From positions 62,001 through 126,000 of the forward strand of contig JAIXYI010000036.1 in the NCBI GenBank assembly GCA_027490305.1: a DNA stretch of 64,000 bases, in the 5' to 3' direction. Shown here piece after piece: positions 61,431 through 64,000 of this stretch. Both the position numbers and the translations under genes were made by a program. Position 1 is the stretch's first letter; every line of letters starts with the position of its first letter. The notes under the pieces are model-generated. The model saw only the letters and a list, made by a program, of their open reading frames with translations. It made no database searches and had not been told where the DNA came from. The DNA is from Flavobacteriaceae bacterium. GTDB taxonomy: Bacteria; Bacteroidota; Bacteroidia; Flavobacteriales; Flavobacteriaceae.

Positions 61431-61438
61431 TAGATTTG
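61431..61438 (+). promoter_or_regulatory. -7 element TAGATTTG for the 61466 gene
   Basis: Exact TAnnTTTG match 27 bases before the ATG; no TTG at -33 spacing. Confidence 0.45.
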
Positions 61439-61465
61439 CACATCTTAATACAAAACAAAATAAAA

Positions 61466-61987
61466 ATGAAAAAATTGTTTGCAGCTATGTTGCTGCTTGT
61501 AGCAGGCATGGTGTCTGCTCAGGCTGACCAGGTGTACAAGCACGATGGCTCTGTTCTGAAAGGAAAAGTAGTGCGTCTGGAAGAGTACACCATCACGTTT
61601 ATTTATGATGGGGAAGACGCCGAGAACGTCGTAAGTAAGTATGCCATCGAGAAAATCATCTACGGAAAAAGTGGACGTGTGGAGCAGGTAACCGACAAAA
61701 TTGTCGTGAAAGGCGAAGACGACTGGGAGAAAGTCGTAATCCTGGAAGACAAAGCGTATATCGCAGGCTTGAAAAAAGAGGGTGAAGTACGCGGCAAGAC
61801 GGGCCTCATCAACTTCCAGACGGGAAATACCGGCGACAAGAAAGCCGCTAAAAAACTGAAAATGGACGCTGCCAAACTGGGCTGTCCGTTTGTGCTTCTT
61901 ACAGCGGATAAGGCGACAGTAGGTGCCAGCTCCAACTCGCTGGGTGGTTCGCAAAACATCAAGACAGGTGTCGCGTATCGTTACTAA
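61466..61987 (+). CDS. secreted hypothetical protein
   Basis: A 173-residue exported protein with signal peptide (KKLFAAMLLLVAGMVSAQA). The mature N-terminal half is a small beta domain (DQVYKHDGSVLKGKVVRLEE, YTITFIYDGEDAEN, YAIEKIIYGKSGRVE). This pattern is frequent in uncharacterised Bacteroidota proteins. The C-terminal half is Lys-rich and ends TGVAYRY. The ATG at 61466 begins a clean signal peptide; the open frame upstream belongs to the 3' end of DAHP synthase. No function is assigned. A terminator follows at 62007. Confidence 0.8.
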   Translation: MKKLFAAMLLLVAGMVSAQADQVYKHDGSVLKGKVVRLEEYTITFIYDGEDAENVVSKYAIEKIIYGKSGRVEQVTDKIVVKGEDDWEKVVILEDKAYIAGLKKEGEVRGKTGLINFQTGNTGDKKAAKKLKMDAAKLGCPFVLLTADKATVGASSNSLGGSQNIKTGVAYRY

Positions 61988-62006
61988 GAAACTCATTATC
62001 AAAGCA

Positions 62007-62036
62007 AAAGGGTTGTCGTCTGGCAGCCCTTTTTTT
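62007..62036 (+). terminator. terminator after the 61466 gene
   Basis: AAAGGGTTG pairs with CAGCCCTT (one wobble), loop eight bases, followed by seven T. The TTG of the rsgA promoter lies one base beyond it. Confidence 0.8.
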
Positions 62037-62037
62037 A

Positions 62038-62067
62038 TTGTTTGAAATAAGCGAAGTCGTACCTTTG
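62038..62067 (+). promoter_or_regulatory. promoter TTG-N19-TACCTTTG of rsgA
   Basis: TTG (62038-62040) and TACCTTTG (62060-62067) with a 19-base spacer: an exact Bacteroidota promoter. The rsgA ATG begins four bases after the box. Confidence 0.8.
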
Positions 62068-62071
62068 CGGC

Positions 62072-63028
62072 ATGACAGGAACCGTTTATAAGTCTACCGG
62101 AAGCTGGTATGTAGTCAAAACCGATGACGGTCAGTTTCATGAATGCCGTATAAAAGGGAAGTTCCGTATCAAAGGAATCAAGAGCACCAATCCGGTGGCG
62201 GTAGGCGACCGCGTCGATTTTGAATGGGAAGATGCAGGAGACGTGGTTCGGGGCGTGATCTATCACATCCACGACCGTGAGAATTACATCGTTCGTAAGT
62301 CCGTAAATCTTTCCAAACAAGTCCATATCATTGCTTGTAACGTTGATACCCTGTTCCTGTTGGTGACGATCGACAACCCGGTCACCACCACGAGTTTCAT
62401 CGACCGGTTCCTGGTTACGGCGGAAGCCTACGGAATCGAAGCCGTGCTGGTTTTCAACAAAATCGACACCCTCGACGGAGACGCCCTCGACGAACAACTG
62501 TTCTTGCAATACATCTATTCACAGATCGGGTATACCTGCCTTCGGGTCTCGGCCACAACCGGCGCCGGAATCGACGGCCTCAAAGAGAGTATGAGTGGTA
62601 AGACGAGCATGTTCTCTGGGCACTCGGGCGTAGGGAAGTCAACGTTGGTAAATGCCCTCGAACCCGGACTGAACCTCCGCACCAAAGAACTGTCGGAGCA
62701 GCATGCACAGGGTCAACACACCACGACTTTTGCGGAGATGTTCGATCTTGGGTTTGGCGCCCGTATTATCGATACGCCCGGTATCCGCGGATTCGGCATA
62801 GTTGATATGGAAAAAGACGAAATCGGCGACTACTTCCCCGAGTTTTTCCGCCTGAAGGAAGCGTGTCGTTTCAATAATTGCCTCCACCGCGAAGAACCCG
62901 GGTGCGCTGTAAAGGAAGCACTCGAACGCGATGAGGTGGCCTGGTCGCGCTATAAAAGTTACACACAGTTGCTGGACGGTGACGAGGAAACGTACCGCAC
63001 CAAAGAGCAGGAACAGGAAGGCGACTAA
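62072..63028 (+). CDS. rsgA: ribosome small subunit-dependent GTPase A
   Basis: A 318-residue circularly permuted GTPase that checks late 30S assembly. It has an N-terminal OB fold (GTVYKSTGSWYVVK, FRIKGIKSTNPVAVGDRVDF) and then the permuted G motifs: FNKID (G4), VSATTGAG (G5), FSGHSGVGKSTLVNAL (G1), TTTF and IDTPGIRGFGI (G3). The C-terminal zinc-binding segment EACRFNNCLHREEPGCAV completes it. dtd follows with no gap. The promoter and ATG arrangement suggests a leaderless mRNA. Confidence 0.96.
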   Translation: MTGTVYKSTGSWYVVKTDDGQFHECRIKGKFRIKGIKSTNPVAVGDRVDFEWEDAGDVVRGVIYHIHDRENYIVRKSVNLSKQVHIIACNVDTLFLLVTIDNPVTTTSFIDRFLVTAEAYGIEAVLVFNKIDTLDGDALDEQLFLQYIYSQIGYTCLRVSATTGAGIDGLKESMSGKTSMFSGHSGVGKSTLVNALEPGLNLRTKELSEQHAQGQHTTTFAEMFDLGFGARIIDTPGIRGFGIVDMEKDEIGDYFPEFFRLKEACRFNNCLHREEPGCAVKEALERDEVAWSRYKSYTQLLDGDEETYRTKEQEQEGD

Positions 63029-63481
63029 ATGAGAAGCGTTATACAGCGGGTTTCGGAGGCATCGGTTACGGTAGAAGGTACCGTAGTAGCTGCTATTGGC
63101 ACCGGATTGCTGGTGCTGTTGGGCGTTGAGGAGGCTGATCAGCAGGAAGATGTGGTATGGTTGGCCGGAAAAATTGCCCAACTTCGTATTTTCAATGACG
63201 ATAACGGTGTCATGAACCGCTCGGTTGCCGACAGTGAGGGATCTATTATCGTCGTAAGCCAGTTCACCCTCCACGCCCAGACAAAGAAAGGGAATCGCCC
63301 GTCCTATATACGCGCGGCCCGACCCGAAACTGCCATCCCACTTTATGAGGCTTTTGTTCAGGAAGTCAAACAACTATCAGGCTGTCAGGTTCTTACAGGT
63401 GTTTTTGGAGCCGATATGAAAGTGCGGCTTTTAAACGACGGACCTGTTACGATTTTGATGGACACAAAAAATAGGGAGTAG
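63029..63481 (+). CDS. dtd: D-aminoacyl-tRNA deacylase
   Basis: A 150-residue DTD that hydrolyses D-aminoacyl-tRNA and Gly-tRNA(Ala). Motifs: the N-terminal [17 protein letters not shown], the catalytic-region ISQFTL-like [19 protein letters not shown], and the C-terminal Gly-cisPro [11 protein letters not shown]. The ATG immediately follows the rsgA stop codon (no gap), so it is cotranscribed and both act on translation quality. Confidence 0.95.
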   Translation: MRSVIQRVSEASVTVEGTVVAAIGTGLLVLLGVEEADQQEDVVWLAGKIAQLRIFNDDNGVMNRSVADSEGSIIVVSQFTLHAQTKKGNRPSYIRAARPETAIPLYEAFVQEVKQLSGCQVLTGVFGADMKVRLLNDGPVTILMDTKNRE

Positions 63482-63534
63482 TTATCCTTTTTTTTCTACT
63501 TTAGGCTCTCGGAAAAGTGTATTCCTCGTGACCT

Positions 63535-64000
63535 ATGTATCGATTCTTATTTCTTTTCTGCCTACTCGGAGTAGGTTATTGCCAGGCCCAAGAAGTTAAA
63601 AAAGATGTCGCTTCACTGCCAGCGGAGTTGAAAGACAACGCCAATGCCGTCATTCGCTACGAAGGTTGGGACGTTACGATATCATCACAGCGTAGTATGA
63701 CTATTCACAGGCGGTGGGTGGTAACGGTTTTAAATGAGGAGGGACTCCGATTCGGACTTCCGGTTGAGGCCTACTCTAAATCGTATCGCATTACGTCAAT
63801 AGAAGCGACATTGTACGACAGTGAGGGTAAGGAAGTCAAGTCGTATAGAAAAAAGGACTTCCGGGATCACAGCAGAGCCGACGGCTTCTCTCTGTACACA
63901 GATGACCGTGTTATGTATCTTCCTTTTACACCGGCGTCATATCCGTTTACGATGGAGTTTGAATCGGACATCACGACATCCAATACTGCCGCTATTCCGG
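63535..64000 (+). CDS. DUF3857 domain protein, 3' end outside the window
   Basis: A 155-codon open frame cut by the right edge. Signal peptide (RFLFLFCLLGVGYCQAQ), then the start of a DUF3857 domain: NANAVIRYEGWDVTISSQRS, TIHRRWVVTVLNEEG, DSEGKEVKSYRKKDF, VMYLPFTPASYPFTMEF. Such proteins usually continue into a transglutaminase-like domain. A TACTTTAG near-promoter lies upstream at about 63496. Separated from dtd by 53 bases. Function unknown. Confidence 0.85.
   Translation, partial: MYRFLFLFCLLGVGYCQAQEVKKDVASLPAELKDNANAVIRYEGWDVTISSQRSMTIHRRWVVTVLNEEGLRFGLPVEAYSKSYRITSIEATLYDSEGKEVKSYRKKDFRDHSRADGFSLYTDDRVMYLPFTPASYPFTMEFESDITTSNTAAIP

Noticed and set aside
61445..62509. 354-codon minus-strand open frame spanning the 61466 gene and rsgA
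   Set aside because: It crosses two real genes, a terminator and a promoter; no domain seen.
1..64000. tRNA or rRNA genes
   Set aside because: No cloverleaf-like T-arm (GGTTCGAATCC type) or rRNA segment was noticed in the intergenic spaces; this was by eye only.

Overview
The window is a stretch of chromosome from a member of the Bacteroidota, almost certainly family Flavobacteriaceae. The evidence is the gene content: the type IX secretion (T9SS) and gliding genes porT and gldA, a PorP/SprF-type outer membrane protein, T9SS type A and type B C-terminal sorting domains, GLPGLI and DUF5686 proteins, a menaquinone methyltransferase and a two-gene methionine synthase. Many genes are also preceded by the Bacteroidota promoter -7 element TAnnTTTG, and Shine-Dalgarno sites are nearly absent. 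Base composition looks close to half G+C by eye (not counted), which is high for the genus Flavobacterium. I saw no rRNA, tRNA, CRISPR array, prophage or transposase gene. Most of the window is core genome; the unusual material lies between the genes.

Layout. 1-4935: an NlpC/P60 hydrolase cut by the left edge, lpxB and surE on the minus strand, then a Tsp/Prc protease. 5044-10620: a three-gene surface operon (T9SS type B adhesin-like protein, PorP/SprF, OmpA-type protein). 10627-17919: the cell-shape and wall cluster, transcribed purH, mreB, mreC, mreD, mrdA, rodA. 18109-21386: an ABC permease, accD and fbaA. 21429-27282: TamL-like outer membrane lipoprotein, SpoU methyltransferase, porT with menG, folA and a 2TM protein. 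27527-36169: a small CBM48 protein, a very large T9SS metalloprotease, thyA, a bifunctional-nuclease-domain protein, and etfA and etfB. 36445-43133: pdhB, a DUF5686 protein, an AlkA-like glycosylase and a membrane pyrophosphatase. 43536-48657: deoxynucleoside kinase with a coupled hypothetical gene, then a GLPGLI protein with an outer membrane barrel protein. 48723-55680: the methionine/SAM block, with metK divergent from a SAM-I riboswitch that leads the split metH genes, a four-helix-bundle gene and metF. 55687-64000: DUF1801 protein, delta-60 repeat T9SS protein, gldA, a lipoprotein, DAHP synthase/chorismate mutase, a secreted hypothetical, rsgA, dtd, and a DUF3857 protein cut by the right edge.

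How the genes work together. Several loci concern the cell envelope: lipid A synthesis (lpxB), wall elongation (mre/mrd), outer membrane assembly (TamL-like), T9SS (porT, gldA) and at least three T9SS cargo proteins. The methionine block is a one-carbon unit: MetF makes 5-methyl-THF, the two MetH proteins use it to make methionine, MetK makes SAM, and SAM is read by the riboswitch ahead of metH.

Most interesting signals. (1) The four-helix-bundle gene between metH and metF sits inside a roughly 28-bp imperfect inverted repeat that fills nearly the whole intergenic space, like a mobile intervening-sequence cassette. (2) Two copies of a structured intergenic element, in opposite orientation, flank etfB; their apical stems differ in sequence but stay base-paired. 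(3) Two promoters place ATG four bases after a perfect TAnnTTTG box and a third gene does so after a one-mismatch box, suggesting leaderless mRNAs. (4) AccD lacks all four zinc-ribbon cysteines. (5) The pyrophosphatase has a Cys-rich C-terminal tail. (6) Several dispersed intergenic palindromes and tandem repeats are present.
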